From positions 1 to 12,246 of the forward strand of contig SKGU01000240.1 in the NCBI GenBank assembly GCA_007117255.1: a stretch of 12,246 bases of DNA, written 5' to 3'. Positions 1 through 7,859 of this stretch are shown piece by piece. Source of the DNA: Natronohydrobacter sp. GTDB lineage: Bacteria; Pseudomonadota; Alphaproteobacteria; Rhodobacterales; Rhodobacteraceae. A model generated the notes under the pieces. That model did no database searches. It had not been told where the DNA came from and saw only the letters and a program-made list of their open reading frames with translations. Positions within the stretch are counted from its first letter, which is position 1; the number at the start of each line of letters is the position of its first letter. A program made the translations under genes and the position numbers.

Positions 1-83
1 AGACCCGGTGACAGCGCGCATTGCACTTCGACCATGCGCGCCTCGATCCCCTCAAATGCCACTGTCAGGGCGCGCGCTACCAT
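1..83 (-). CDS. comM: ComM/YifB-family Mg-chelatase-like AAA+ ATPase, N-terminal fragment (partial)
   Basis: Reading the minus strand from the ATG at 83, the first 27 residues are MVARALTVAFEGIEARMVEV followed by QCALSPG, and the frame stays open to the window edge. This matches the start of the ComM/YifB (Mg chelatase-like) family, whose N-terminal domain opens with a beta strand followed by V-x-V-(x)n-GLP; here the edge cuts just after SPGL. In naturally competent bacteria ComM is a branch-migration helicase acting on transformed DNA; the alphaproteobacterial proteins are less studied. A G-rich stretch (GGGGG, 93-97 on the plus strand as CCCCC) sits upstream of the ATG as a plausible ribosome-binding site. 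The gene diverges from rpoH with about 150 nt between them. Only 27 codons are visible, so the family call rests on a short motif. Confidence 0.7.
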   Translation of the reverse strand, partial: MVARALTVAFEGIEARMVEVQCALSPG

Positions 84-179
84 GTCCAACCCCCGTCAAA
101 CCCTTCAGACATGGTTAACGCTCAAGGCTTTCGGAATCGTTAACAACTTCGAGAGCCGAAAGAAAATTGCGTGTGCAAG

Positions 180-209
180 TGAACCAAACGCAATCTTGCC
201 GCGTAATCC
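180..209 (+). promoter_or_regulatory. Candidate ECF (sigma-E-like) promoter for rpoH
   Basis: TGAACC (180-185) and TAATCC (204-209) are separated by 18 nt and lie about 25 nt before the rpoH start. As I recall it, the group IV sigma-E of Rhodobacter recognises a TGATC-type -35 and a TAA-type -10 with similar spacing, and rpoHII is one of its known targets. The -35 here has one mismatch to that form. This is pattern matching by eye, so the promoter is only a candidate. The rest of 84-234 shows no other feature I can support. Confidence 0.3.
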
Positions 210-234
210 CTTCAAATAGTTCGCAGGGGGAATG

Positions 235-1113
235 ATGGCACTTGATTTTTCCGACGACCGCAGAATGTCGCGTCAGGCCATGAAGGCCGAGCTGCTGGAT
301 GCTGAAACCGAAACGGCACTGGCGCGTGCCTGGCGCGACGAACGTGACGAACAGGCGCTTCACCGACTGATCACGGCCTATATGCGGCTTGCGATCTCGA
401 TGGCGGGCAAGTTTCGCCGCTACGGCGCGCCAATGAATGATCTGATTCAGGAAGCGGGTCTGGGCTTGATGAAAGCCGCCGAGAAATTTGACCCTGATCG
501 CGGTGTGCGTTTCTCTACCTATGCGGTATGGTGGATCCGTGCCAGCATCCAGGATTACGTCATGCGCAATTGGTCCATGGTGCGCACGGGGTCGACCTCC
601 AGCCAGAAAGCATTGTTCTTTAACCTGCGCCGCGTTCAGGCCAAATTCGAGCGTGAGGCGATGTCGCGCGGCGAAGAACTGGACGGCCATCAGTTGCGCG
701 AAATGATCTCACGCGAAGTGGGCGTGTCGTTGCAGGATGTCGAGATGATGGAAGGCCGCTTATCTGGGTCTGACTTCTCACTGAACGCGATGCAATCCAG
801 TGATGATGATGGCCGCGAATGGATCGATGCGCTTGAAGACGATGCCCCGCAAGCAGATGCAGAGGTAGAACAGGCGCATGACATGGCGCAACTGCGCGGT
901 TGGCTTGTGTCGGCCATGCAGGGGCTGAGCGAACGCGAGCGCTTCATCGTGCGCGAACGCAAACTCCGCGATGAGCCGCGCACGCTGGAATCGCTGGGTG
1001 AGGAGCTGGGCTTGTCGAAAGAACGTATCCGTCAAGTCGAGGCCGTGGCCTTTCAGAAAATGCGCAAAAGTCTTGAAGCTCAGTCAAAAGAAGTGTTCCA
1101 CTTCCTTGCATGA
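235..1113 (+). CDS. rpoH: RNA polymerase sigma factor RpoH (sigma-32 family, RpoHII-like)
   Basis: This is an alternative sigma factor that directs RNA polymerase to heat-shock and oxidative-stress promoters. Region 2 is intact around residues 65-117 (NDLIQEAGLGLMKAAEKFDP, then RFSTYAVWWIRASIQDYVMR). The RpoH box that separates sigma-32 from housekeeping sigma factors follows at about 124-133 (QKALFFNLRR). Region 4 with its helix-turn-helix is at about 221-281 (LGLSKERIRQVEAVAFQKMR). Length, about 292 residues, is normal for RpoH. Two ATGs are adjacent (232 and 235); AGGGGG at 225-230 leaves 1 nt before the first and 4 nt before the second, so the second is preferred. The wording and neighbours (ChaN-like, CoaBC, Dut) resemble the second RpoH paralogue of Rhodobacter, which in that genus responds to singlet oxygen under sigma-E control; the assignment to paralogue II is inference. 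The stop overlaps the next start (ATGA). Confidence 0.93.
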   Translation: MALDFSDDRRMSRQAMKAELLDAETETALARAWRDERDEQALHRLITAYMRLAISMAGKFRRYGAPMNDLIQEAGLGLMKAAEKFDPDRGVRFSTYAVWWIRASIQDYVMRNWSMVRTGSTSSQKALFFNLRRVQAKFEREAMSRGEELDGHQLREMISREVGVSLQDVEMMEGRLSGSDFSLNAMQSSDDDGREWIDALEDDAPQADAEVEQAHDMAQLRGWLVSAMQGLSERERFIVRERKLRDEPRTLESLGEELGLSKERIRQVEAVAFQKMRKSLEAQSKEVFHFLA

Positions 1114-1907
1114 AACACTTGCTCTGTACTCTTGCGTTTGTGGCAGCGCCCGTGGGCGCTGCCCAAGTATCTGTAAGCGATCTTGATGCGCTGCCATCCG
1201 CTGACGTGATCTTCTTGGGCGAGGTGCATGACAACCCCGCCCATCACATGCATCAGGAACATGCCATCAGCCAAATAAGGCCTGCAGCGCTGGTGTTCGA
1301 AATGCTCACGCCCGATCAGGCTGCGCGTGTAACGCAACCGCTTTTACCCGAAGATCAATTGCGCGAAATATTGGACTGGGACGCAACTGGCTGGCCCGAC
1401 TTTTCCATGTATTACCCACTTTTCACCGCCGCACCCGATGCCGTCATTTTTGGCGCCGCATTGCCGCGCGATGACGCGCGCGCAGCAATGTCCAGTCCAT
1501 TACCAGACAGCTTTCCCGGTGATGCCACGCGTTTCGGGTTGGATATTGATTTACCGCCAGATCAGCAACGCGCACGCGAAGCGCTGCAAGCGCGCGCACA
1601 TTGTGACGCCCTGCCTGACCATCTGCTGCCCGGTATGGTTGCGATCCAACGCCTTCGCGACGCGCTGCTGGCAGAAGCCGCCCTACGCGCCTTTGATGAA
1701 ACCTCTGGCCCCGTGGTCGTGATCACCGGGACAGGTCATGCACGCACAGATTGGGGCGCACCTGCGGCGCTGGCGCATGCGGCCCCGAACATACAAACGC
1801 TGTCCGTGGGACAGTTCGAGGCGGTGCCGGACAGCCCACCGCCACATGATCTGTGGCTTGTGACCGACCCGCACCCGCGGCCAGACCCCTGCGACGCCTT
1901 CCGCTAG
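1110..1907 (+). CDS. ChaN-family haem-binding uptake protein (Tiki superfamily, DUF399), secreted
   Basis: The 265-residue product has a signal peptide of about 18 residues (positively charged MKH, hydrophobic core LLCTLAFVAAPVGA, then A-Q), so it should be exported to the periplasm. It lacks the lipobox expected if it were a lipoprotein like Campylobacter ChaN. Family hallmarks are near the two ends of the domain: FLGEVHDNPAHH at 35-46 (the conserved GE-x-H motif), FEML at 63-66, and VVVITGTGHARTDWGAP at 202-218. ChaN of Campylobacter binds haem pairs and is linked to iron uptake; the ligand here is unknown. The start codon overlaps the rpoH stop by 4 nt, so the two are translationally coupled and the gene presumably follows the same stress control. 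Membership in the superfamily is clear; the function is not. Confidence 0.85.
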   Translation: MKHLLCTLAFVAAPVGAAQVSVSDLDALPSADVIFLGEVHDNPAHHMHQEHAISQIRPAALVFEMLTPDQAARVTQPLLPEDQLREILDWDATGWPDFSMYYPLFTAAPDAVIFGAALPRDDARAAMSSPLPDSFPGDATRFGLDIDLPPDQQRAREALQARAHCDALPDHLLPGMVAIQRLRDALLAEAALRAFDETSGPVVVITGTGHARTDWGAPAALAHAAPNIQTLSVGQFEAVPDSPPPHDLWLVTDPHPRPDPCDAFR

Positions 1908-1980
1908 CACGCGCGGGGCTTTCGCTTTGACGTTCAAGCGCGTAAGCAGAAAGCATCTTTCATTATTGCAAGGTCCGAAC

Positions 1981-3171
1981 ATGCTGACTGGCACACGCGT
2001 TACGCTGATCATCGGGGGCGGGATTGCGGCTTATAAATGCCTTGATCTGATCCGCCAGTTACGAACAGCCGGGGCGCAGGTCACACCTGTTCTGACCCGC
2101 GCCGGGACGGAATTCGTAACCCCTCTGTCGGTCGCCGCCCTGGCAGGATCGCAGGTGTTCCAGAACCTGTTTGATCTGAAAGATGAGGCCGAAATGGGCC
2201 ATATCCAGCTCTCGCGCGCCTCTGACATGATCGTGGTTGCCCCTGCAACAGCGGATCTGATGGCGAAAATGGTGGGCGGGCATGCCAATGATCTGGCCAC
2301 CACGCTGCTGCTGGCCACGGACAAGCCGGTGATGATCGCACCTGCGATGAATGTGCGCATGTGGGCGCATCCGGCGACACAACGCAATCTTGCGCAGTTG
2401 CGCGCTGACGGGGTGCAGGTGATCGGCCCCAATAGTGGCGACATGGCTTGCGGCGAATTCGGCCCCGGACGCATGTCTGAACCTGCAGAGATTGTCGCGG
2501 CGATTGTCGCCATGCGCGCACCCGGCCCACTGACCGGCAAGCGCATTCTGGTGACATCCGGCCCCACGCATGAGCCGATTGACCCGGTACGCTATATTGC
2601 CAATCGCTCCTCCGGGGCGCAGGGCACAGCCATTGCCACCGCCTTGCGTGATCTGGGTGCAGAGGTCGTGTTTGTCACTGGCCCCGCATCTGTGCCCGCC
2701 CCTAAGGGCGTCACGCTGCACCCGGTCGAGACCGCGCGCGAAATGCTCGCGGCCTGTCTCGATGCGCTGCCCGTTGATGCGGCGGTCATGGCGGCGGCTG
2801 TGGCGGATTGGCGTGTGGCCAAAGACTTCACGCAGAAGATCAAGAAAGGGCCACAAGGCATTCCAGAACTTCAGCTTTCTGAGAACCCCGACATTCTGGC
2901 GACTCTGTCATCCCACAGCCAACGCCCCGGCCTTGTTGTGGGCTTCGCTGCCGAGACCGAAAACGTGATTGCCCATGCGACTGCGAAACGCGCCCGCAAA
3001 GGTTGCGACTGGATTGTGGCCAATGATGTCTCGCCCGGCACCGGGATCATGGGCGGCGCGGATAACACAGTGCATCTGATCAGCGAAACAGGTGTCGAGG
3101 ACTGGCCCAGCCTGCCCAAACCTGAAGTCGCGCGCCGCTTGGCGTCCCGTATCGCAAAGGCCCTTGCATGA
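1981..3171 (+). CDS. coaBC: Bifunctional phosphopantothenoylcysteine decarboxylase / phosphopantothenate-cysteine ligase CoaBC
   Basis: CoaBC carries out the second and third steps of coenzyme A synthesis: it joins cysteine to 4'-phosphopantothenate (CoaB) and decarboxylates the product (CoaC, FMN-dependent). CoaC is the N-terminal half: GGGIAAYK at 12-19, the active-site histidine in EMGHIQLSR near 74, PAMNVRMW at about 121-128, and the catalytic cysteine in the flap MACGEFGPGRM near 157. CoaB follows: KRILVTSGPTHEPIDPVRYI from about 187, NRSSG near 208, AAAVADWR near 270, the KIKK lysines near 286, and NDVSPGTGIMGGADN near 347. The ATG at 1981 has AAGG at 1970-1973, 7 nt upstream; an in-frame ATG at 1927 would add 18 residues unlike the family. 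The 396 residues are normal length. The 73-nt gap to the upstream gene contains a small hairpin (GAAAG-CAT-CTTTC, 1949-1961) and could hold a promoter. The stop overlaps the dut start (ATGA). Confidence 0.96.
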   Translation: MLTGTRVTLIIGGGIAAYKCLDLIRQLRTAGAQVTPVLTRAGTEFVTPLSVAALAGSQVFQNLFDLKDEAEMGHIQLSRASDMIVVAPATADLMAKMVGGHANDLATTLLLATDKPVMIAPAMNVRMWAHPATQRNLAQLRADGVQVIGPNSGDMACGEFGPGRMSEPAEIVAAIVAMRAPGPLTGKRILVTSGPTHEPIDPVRYIANRSSGAQGTAIATALRDLGAEVVFVTGPASVPAPKGVTLHPVETAREMLAACLDALPVDAAVMAAAVADWRVAKDFTQKIKKGPQGIPELQLSENPDILATLSSHSQRPGLVVGFAAETENVIAHATAKRARKGCDWIVANDVSPGTGIMGGADNTVHLISETGVEDWPSLPKPEVARRLASRIAKALA

Positions 3172-3635
3172 GCGTCACTGTCCTGTTCCAGCGCCTTCCC
3201 GACGCCGACCCAGCCGTCCCCTTGCCCGAATACACCACATCGGGCGCAGCAGGCGCGGATATCCGCGCCAACCTGCCGGAAACCGACCGTGCCCATGGCC
3301 AGACCCTTGCCCCCATGGCGCGGATGCTGGTGCCGACCGGGCTGGCTTGCGCCATCCCGCAAGGCTATGAGATGCAGATCCGCGCGCGCTCTGGCCTGGC
3401 GCTGCGTCACGGCATTGCACTGCCGAATGCGCCTGCAACCATCGATAGCGATTATCGTGGCCCGATCGGGGTAATCCTGCTCAATCTGGGCGATGCGCCC
3501 TTCGTGATTGAGCACGGCGCGCGGATTGCGCAGATCGTGATCGCACCCGTGGTGCAGGCGCAGTTTGCCCTGACGGACAGGCTTGACGCCACAGCGCGCG
3601 GCACTGGCGGGTTTGGCTCTACCGGGGTGGCGTGA
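3168..3635 (+). CDS. dut: Deoxyuridine 5'-triphosphate nucleotidohydrolase (dUTPase)
   Basis: Trimeric dUTPase that hydrolyses dUTP to dUMP and pyrophosphate, keeping uracil out of DNA and feeding dTMP synthesis. All five dUTPase motifs are present in order in 155 residues: motif 1 AGADIRA (28-34), motif 2 RSGLALRHG (74-82), motif 3 ATIDSDYRG (90-98) with the catalytic aspartate near 93, motif 4 GARIAQIVI (117-125), and the glycine-rich C-terminal motif 5 RGTGGFGSTG (144-153). Motif 3 begins with Ala where Gly is usual, a mild change. The coaBC-dut pairing is common in bacteria, and the 4-nt overlap with coaBC indicates coupling. The next gene starts 1 nt after the stop. Confidence 0.96.
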   Translation: MSVTVLFQRLPDADPAVPLPEYTTSGAAGADIRANLPETDRAHGQTLAPMARMLVPTGLACAIPQGYEMQIRARSGLALRHGIALPNAPATIDSDYRGPIGVILLNLGDAPFVIEHGARIAQIVIAPVVQAQFALTDRLDATARGTGGFGSTGVA

Positions 3636-3636
3636 C

Positions 3637-4677
3637 ATGGGGTTGGTGTTGTTTCTGATGGCCGCGCTCTGGGTCTTGGGCTGGGTCATGAAAACCCCGG
3701 TCAAGGCGCGGCTGGTGATGATTGGCTTGTTGTATATCGGTGTGGTTCTGGCGCAACTGGTGCTGCCGGAAGGGGCCGAATTGCGCCGCGCCACAGGCGG
3801 CGATGTACGCCCATGGCTGGTGCTTGGCGGCGTGGCCGCACTGGCGCTGGGCTATAGCCGGATACTGGGATTGCTGCGCCGCCGCAGCCCTGCACCCGCA
3901 GCTCCTGCACATAGTCCCGACACATTTCGCGAGGCGGAACTGAACCGCTATGCGCGTCATATCGTGCTGCGGGAAATTGGGGGCGCGGGTCAGAAAAAGC
4001 TGAAAGCGGCGCGCGTCCTGGTCGTGGGGGCTGGCGGTCTTGGCTCGCCCGCGCTGATGTATCTGGCCGCCGCCGGTATCGGCACAATTGGCGTGATTGA
4101 TGATGACACGGTGGATGGCTCCAACCTGCAACGCCAGATCATTCATCGCGACGACATGATCGGCACGCCCAAGGTGTTTTCAGCACAGGCCGCGATGGAA
4201 GCGCTCAACCCTTTCATCACAGTGCGCCCCTATCAGCGCCGACTGGATGACGCTGCTGCAAAGGCGCTGTTTGCAGAGTATGATCTTATCCTCGATGGCA
4301 GCGACAATTTCGACACGCGCTATCTGGTCAACCGCGCAGCGGTCGCAGCAGGTAAGCCCCTGATTGCGGCTGCTATCACGCAATGGGAAGGCCAGATCAG
4401 CCTTTACCACCCTGCCAGCGATGCGCCCTGTTTCGAATGCGTCTTCCCTCAGCGTCCGGCAGAAGGGCTGGCCCCATCATGCGCCGAAGCAGGTGTCATT
4501 GCTCCCTTGCCCGGAATTCTGGGTACGATGATGGCATCAGAAGCAATCAAGGAAATCACCGGCGCGGGCACAGGTCTGCGTGGGCGACTTGTCATCCACG
4601 ATGCTCTGCACACCGAGACACGCACCATGCGCATTCCGCGCCGCGCAGATTGCGCCTGCTGCGGGGGCGCTGCTTAA
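3637..4677 (+). CDS. moeB: MoeB/ThiF/HesA-family E1-like adenylyltransferase with N-terminal membrane anchor
   Basis: E1-like enzyme predicted to adenylate the C-terminal glycine of a ubiquitin-like sulfur carrier, most likely MoaD encoded at 8567-8818. The catalytic domain begins near residue 98 with RYARHIVLREIGGAGQKKL; the nucleotide-binding loop is GAGGLGSP (131-138), then DDDTVDGSNLQRQ (155-167) and DGSDNFDTRYLVN (220-232). Zinc-binding cysteines are CFEC (265-268) and CACC (339-342); the family cysteine in SCAEAGV is near 282. There is no C-terminal rhodanese domain. Unusually, the first 80 residues form three hydrophobic segments (about 2-18, 24-43 and 60-80), followed by a basic RRR and an Ala/Pro linker, so the enzyme is probably tethered to the inner membrane. 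The start at 3637 follows GGGGTGG at 3624-3630; an upstream in-frame ATG at 3583 lies inside dut and is unlikely. ThiS activation (ThiF role) is an alternative; no thiS is nearby. Confidence 0.85.
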   Translation: MGLVLFLMAALWVLGWVMKTPVKARLVMIGLLYIGVVLAQLVLPEGAELRRATGGDVRPWLVLGGVAALALGYSRILGLLRRRSPAPAAPAHSPDTFREAELNRYARHIVLREIGGAGQKKLKAARVLVVGAGGLGSPALMYLAAAGIGTIGVIDDDTVDGSNLQRQIIHRDDMIGTPKVFSAQAAMEALNPFITVRPYQRRLDDAAAKALFAEYDLILDGSDNFDTRYLVNRAAVAAGKPLIAAAITQWEGQISLYHPASDAPCFECVFPQRPAEGLAPSCAEAGVIAPLPGILGTMMASEAIKEITGAGTGLRGRLVIHDALHTETRTMRIPRRADCACCGGAA

Positions 4678-6617
4678 AGCGTGACTTTCAGCCGCATGAA
4701 ACCGCGCTGATCCACCCCAAGCACTTCGGGCGCAAAATCACTGACCATGTCCAGATGCGCATGCGCGGCGACACTGGTGCGCAGGATGGCACTGGCACCA
4801 GCGACAGGTTGCAGCTTGAATGGGGTTTGTGCTGTGACATCCACATGCGCCCGCTCTGCCACGAAATCACGCAAGATATCGCGGGTGATGGCGCTATGCT
4901 CAAAAACAATCCGGTCTGAACCTGTACCCGCAAAACCGCCCGCGCCATTGGCCCGGAAACTGTTGGTACACAGAACAAACTCTGCATCCAGATCGAGCGG
5001 TTGGTCGTGCCAAGTCACACGCCGAATGCGGCTCACGTCGGGATGTATCTCTTCACCACTGGGCGAATACCGCGCGGGCACGCTGAGATCGATCTCATAG
5101 TTCAAGCCATAGATGATCTCGAAATTATAACCCGGAAAACCGCTATCCATAAGGTATTGCTCGGCGATGTCAGGGTGAACCTGATTATAGGCAGATGCCG
5201 CACGCTCAAGCCACAGACACAGTTCCGCCCCTGTCAGCCGCGTTGCAGCCACCCGGTTGGGATAGATATAAAGATCCGCCAGTGACCGAAGTGTCAGCAC
5301 ACCAGCAGCGATATCCGTAAAATTGCGCGCGCCGGCCAATCCCCCGGCTTTGGATGGTGAAACCGCCGACAACAGCGGCAGATGTTCAAATTCTGTCCCC
5401 TTCAGATGACGGGCGACAAATTCCTGCTGCGCCTGCGCCACCACGCCGGTTGCCGCAGATTGCCCCAGATAGACAAAAAAGGAATTGATCGGCGTTTTCG
5501 TCTTTCCGATGGGCTGGCGAATGCTTTCCAAGACGGCCTGATGGGCACGCTCTACAATCTTGCGCACCTTGGGGCTGTCAAGAGGCGCACGGCGCTGTTC
5601 AGGCTCTGACGGGACAAAACGGCGCGCGGCCTCGCGCAGACTGCGAGTCGACACTGCCGCGTCCAGCACGTCCCAACTGCCGCCACTGCGCACCAGCTTC
5701 AGATCGATCAACCCCAGATGCGAGCCAAAAAACCCGCTCATCACAGTCGGTTTGCCACAGACTGTGCCGCGTTCGATATCGACACCGGGAATATCTGCAA
5801 ATGCGCGCGATGGGAAAAGCTGGTGACTATGCCCTGACAGGATCAGATCCACACCATCAATCATGGCCAGCGGAATGACTGCGTTTTCCATGTTTTCAGT
5901 GTGACGGATCGGCCCGATACCACTATGCGCAAGTAATATCACCAAATCTGCGCCGGCTTCGCGCATTTGCGGCACCCATGCGCGTACAGCCTCAACCATG
6001 TCTCGTGTCTGGATATGGCCACGAAGCGCCTGATGTTCCCAGACCGTGATCTGCGGCGGCGCCACACCAATTACCCCGATGCAGATCGGATGGGCGCGCC
6101 CTGCCCTGTCTGTCACAGTGCGGCGGAGCAACTGATAAGGCGGCACGAGATGGCGGTCTGACAGCGGAACTCCGCCCTGATGTGACAGGATATTGGCAGA
6201 CACGACCGGGAATTTGGCCTGCGCTATGGATTGCTTCAGAAAATCCAGCCCATAGTTGAATTCATGGTTCCCCAGAGTAATCGCATCGTAGCGCAGCGCA
6301 TTCATCGCTTCCATCACCGGATGCGGATCACCGCGCGTGGCGCTGCTGTCATAGGCGAAAAAATCCCCTACGGGTGTGCCCTGCAGGAAATCACCGTTGT
6401 CGAATAACAAGCTGTTGGGGACTTGTTGGCGCGCGATATCGACCAGTTCCGACAGGCGCGACAAGCCCAGATCAGGGTTAGGGCAGTCGGCATAATAGTC
6501 ATAAGGATGCAAGTGAACATGCAGATCCGTGGTTTCCATTATCCGTAAGTCGACCGTAGTTGATATTTCAAACCCGGACGCGAAATCACGTTGATCCTGT
6601 TTCATGTTCTCATGCAT
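4674..6617 (-). CDS. cpdB: 2',3'-cyclic-nucleotide 2'-phosphodiesterase / 3'-nucleotidase (CpdB-like)
   Basis: Metallophosphatase of the 5'-nucleotidase/CpdB family, expected to hydrolyse 2',3'-cyclic nucleotides to 3'-nucleotides and then to nucleosides. The N-terminal dinuclear-metal domain shows LRIMETTDLHVHLHPYDYYA from about residue 24 (metal ligands D31, H33), DNGDFLQGTPVGDFF near 73-87, GNHEFNYGLDF near 116, LLAHSGIG, and SGHSHQLFP near 250. The C-terminal 5'-nucleotidase domain has FRANGAGGFAG near its end. Typical CpdB carries a signal peptide, but none is visible from any plausible start, which suggests a cytoplasmic protein. The start at 6617 (GGTGGCG just upstream, 647 residues) is chosen over ATG 6605 and the longer frames from 6662 and 6734; the choice is uncertain. 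The stop shares TTAA with the convergent moeB stop. The 237 nt to nudC must hold both divergent promoters, but I see no convincing boxes. Confidence 0.88.
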   Translation of the reverse strand: MHENMKQDQRDFASGFEISTTVDLRIMETTDLHVHLHPYDYYADCPNPDLGLSRLSELVDIARQQVPNSLLFDNGDFLQGTPVGDFFAYDSSATRGDPHPVMEAMNALRYDAITLGNHEFNYGLDFLKQSIAQAKFPVVSANILSHQGGVPLSDRHLVPPYQLLRRTVTDRAGRAHPICIGVIGVAPPQITVWEHQALRGHIQTRDMVEAVRAWVPQMREAGADLVILLAHSGIGPIRHTENMENAVIPLAMIDGVDLILSGHSHQLFPSRAFADIPGVDIERGTVCGKPTVMSGFFGSHLGLIDLKLVRSGGSWDVLDAAVSTRSLREAARRFVPSEPEQRRAPLDSPKVRKIVERAHQAVLESIRQPIGKTKTPINSFFVYLGQSAATGVVAQAQQEFVARHLKGTEFEHLPLLSAVSPSKAGGLAGARNFTDIAAGVLTLRSLADLYIYPNRVAATRLTGAELCLWLERAASAYNQVHPDIAEQYLMDSGFPGYNFEIIYGLNYEIDLSVPARYSPSGEEIHPDVSRIRRVTWHDQPLDLDAEFVLCTNSFRANGAGGFAGTGSDRIVFEHSAITRDILRDFVAERAHVDVTAQTPFKLQPVAGASAILRTSVAAHAHLDMVSDFAPEVLGVDQRGFMRLKVTL

Positions 6618-6854
6618 TCGCCACCAATAACCTTCTGAGAACCTGGCCCTTACTTTGGGCATAAAAGCGGCCCGAAACTTGGTTATTTTGTGACATCGGG
6701 TAACGCAAGCATCGTTCACCAAGAAATATGGCACCAGCGCGGGCGGAACAACCTCAGATTGTCAGTTCCCCGAAATCAATTGCCGCCCCGGCGCAAAACT
6801 GGCACTTCGGTTCGGCAGAGCGACGAAGACTGCCACAGCCGGACGGGGGGACAT

Positions 6855-7796
6855 ATGCAATTTGCCTTTGGCGCAGAATGGGATGAACGCGATGCGGCGC
6901 GCCGGGGGGATCAGCGCTGGCTGAACGCAGCCCTCGCCGATGATCAGACGCGAGTGCTGCCGATCTGGCGCGGCAAACCACATCTGCTGGATGGTGGGCT
7001 TGGCTGGGTCACGTCCGATCATGCAATGTTACGCCATGCGACCCGCCCCTTCACCTATCTTGGACTGGTGGACGGGCGCGCGGCCTTTGCCGCTGATATC
7101 TCTGGCTGGGAGCCGGAAGCACTGGACCGTGCGGCATTGGCCATGTTCACGGACACGTCAATCCAGAGCCATCCCGATGCGGAACGCGGCGCTCATTTCG
7201 GCGAGTTACGCCTTGCCATGACAGCCTTGCCCGCACCAGAAGCCGCGCTTGCCGCCACAGCCCGCGCGCTGTTCAACTGGCACAGGACACATGCGTTCTG
7301 TGCCGCCTGCGGTCAACCCAGCGAGGTTGTCATGGCGGGCTGGGAACGCGTTTGTCCGGCCTGCGGGGCAAAGCACTTCCCGCGCACCGATCCGGTGGTG
7401 ATCATGCTGGTTACGCGGGGCAACTCAGTGCTTATGGGGCGCTCGCGCGGTTGGCCAGAACGAATGTATTCGGCGCTCGCGGGTTTCATCGAACCGGGCG
7501 AAACTCTGGAAGGCGCAGTTGCGCGCGAAGTGCGCGAGGAAACCGGCATCGCGCTGCGCAATATCCGCTATGTTGCCTCCCAGCCATGGCCCTTTCCCAA
7601 CTCGCTGATGTTCGGGGCGGTTGCCGAAGCCACAACGCATGCAATCACGCTGGATGATGAGCTTGAAGACGCGCGCTGGGTCTCGCGTGAAGACATGCTG
7701 CGCGCCTGGAGCGGTGCCCATCCCGACATGTTGCCCGCGCGCAAAGGTGCCATCGCCCATTACCTGATCGGTCAATGGCTTGCGGGGCGCATCTGA
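6855..7796 (+). CDS. nudC: NAD(+)/NADH diphosphatase and RNA deNADding enzyme NudC (Nudix)
   Basis: Nudix hydrolase that cleaves NADH/NAD+ to NMN(H) and AMP and, in E. coli, removes NAD caps from RNA 5' ends. Four zinc-ribbon cysteines precede the catalytic domain: CAAC (149-152) and CPAC (167-170). The Nudix box G-x5-E-x7-REUXEE-x-GU is exact at 210-232 (GFIEPGETLEGAVAREVREE then TGI). It is followed by SQPWPFPNS (242-250), the signature that separates NudC from other Nudix proteins. Length, 313 residues, is slightly above the E. coli enzyme because of a longer N-terminal domain. The start ATG at 6855 has GGGGGG at 6845-6850; the frame extends further upstream to 6690, but that part is low in similarity and overlaps the cpdB upstream region. 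It is the first gene of a plus-strand cluster, 63 nt before pgsA. Confidence 0.95.
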   Translation: MQFAFGAEWDERDAARRGDQRWLNAALADDQTRVLPIWRGKPHLLDGGLGWVTSDHAMLRHATRPFTYLGLVDGRAAFAADISGWEPEALDRAALAMFTDTSIQSHPDAERGAHFGELRLAMTALPAPEAALAATARALFNWHRTHAFCAACGQPSEVVMAGWERVCPACGAKHFPRTDPVVIMLVTRGNSVLMGRSRGWPERMYSALAGFIEPGETLEGAVAREVREETGIALRNIRYVASQPWPFPNSLMFGAVAEATTHAITLDDELEDARWVSREDMLRAWSGAHPDMLPARKGAIAHYLIGQWLAGRI

Positions 7797-7859
7797 ATTG
7801 CCTACATCTGTCTCAGCGCGCGAATGTCGGCCCGCGTCTTTCGCCCCGTCAGGAACACA

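Noticed and set aside
34..219. Plus-strand open frame of 61 codons upstream of rpoH
   Set aside because: It overlaps the comM start on the opposite strand and the rpoH promoter region, and the predicted peptide shows no family features.
2871..3794. Minus-strand open frame of 307 codons over coaBC, dut and moeB
   Set aside because: Shadow of three real genes, with no recognisable motif and no ribosome-binding site.
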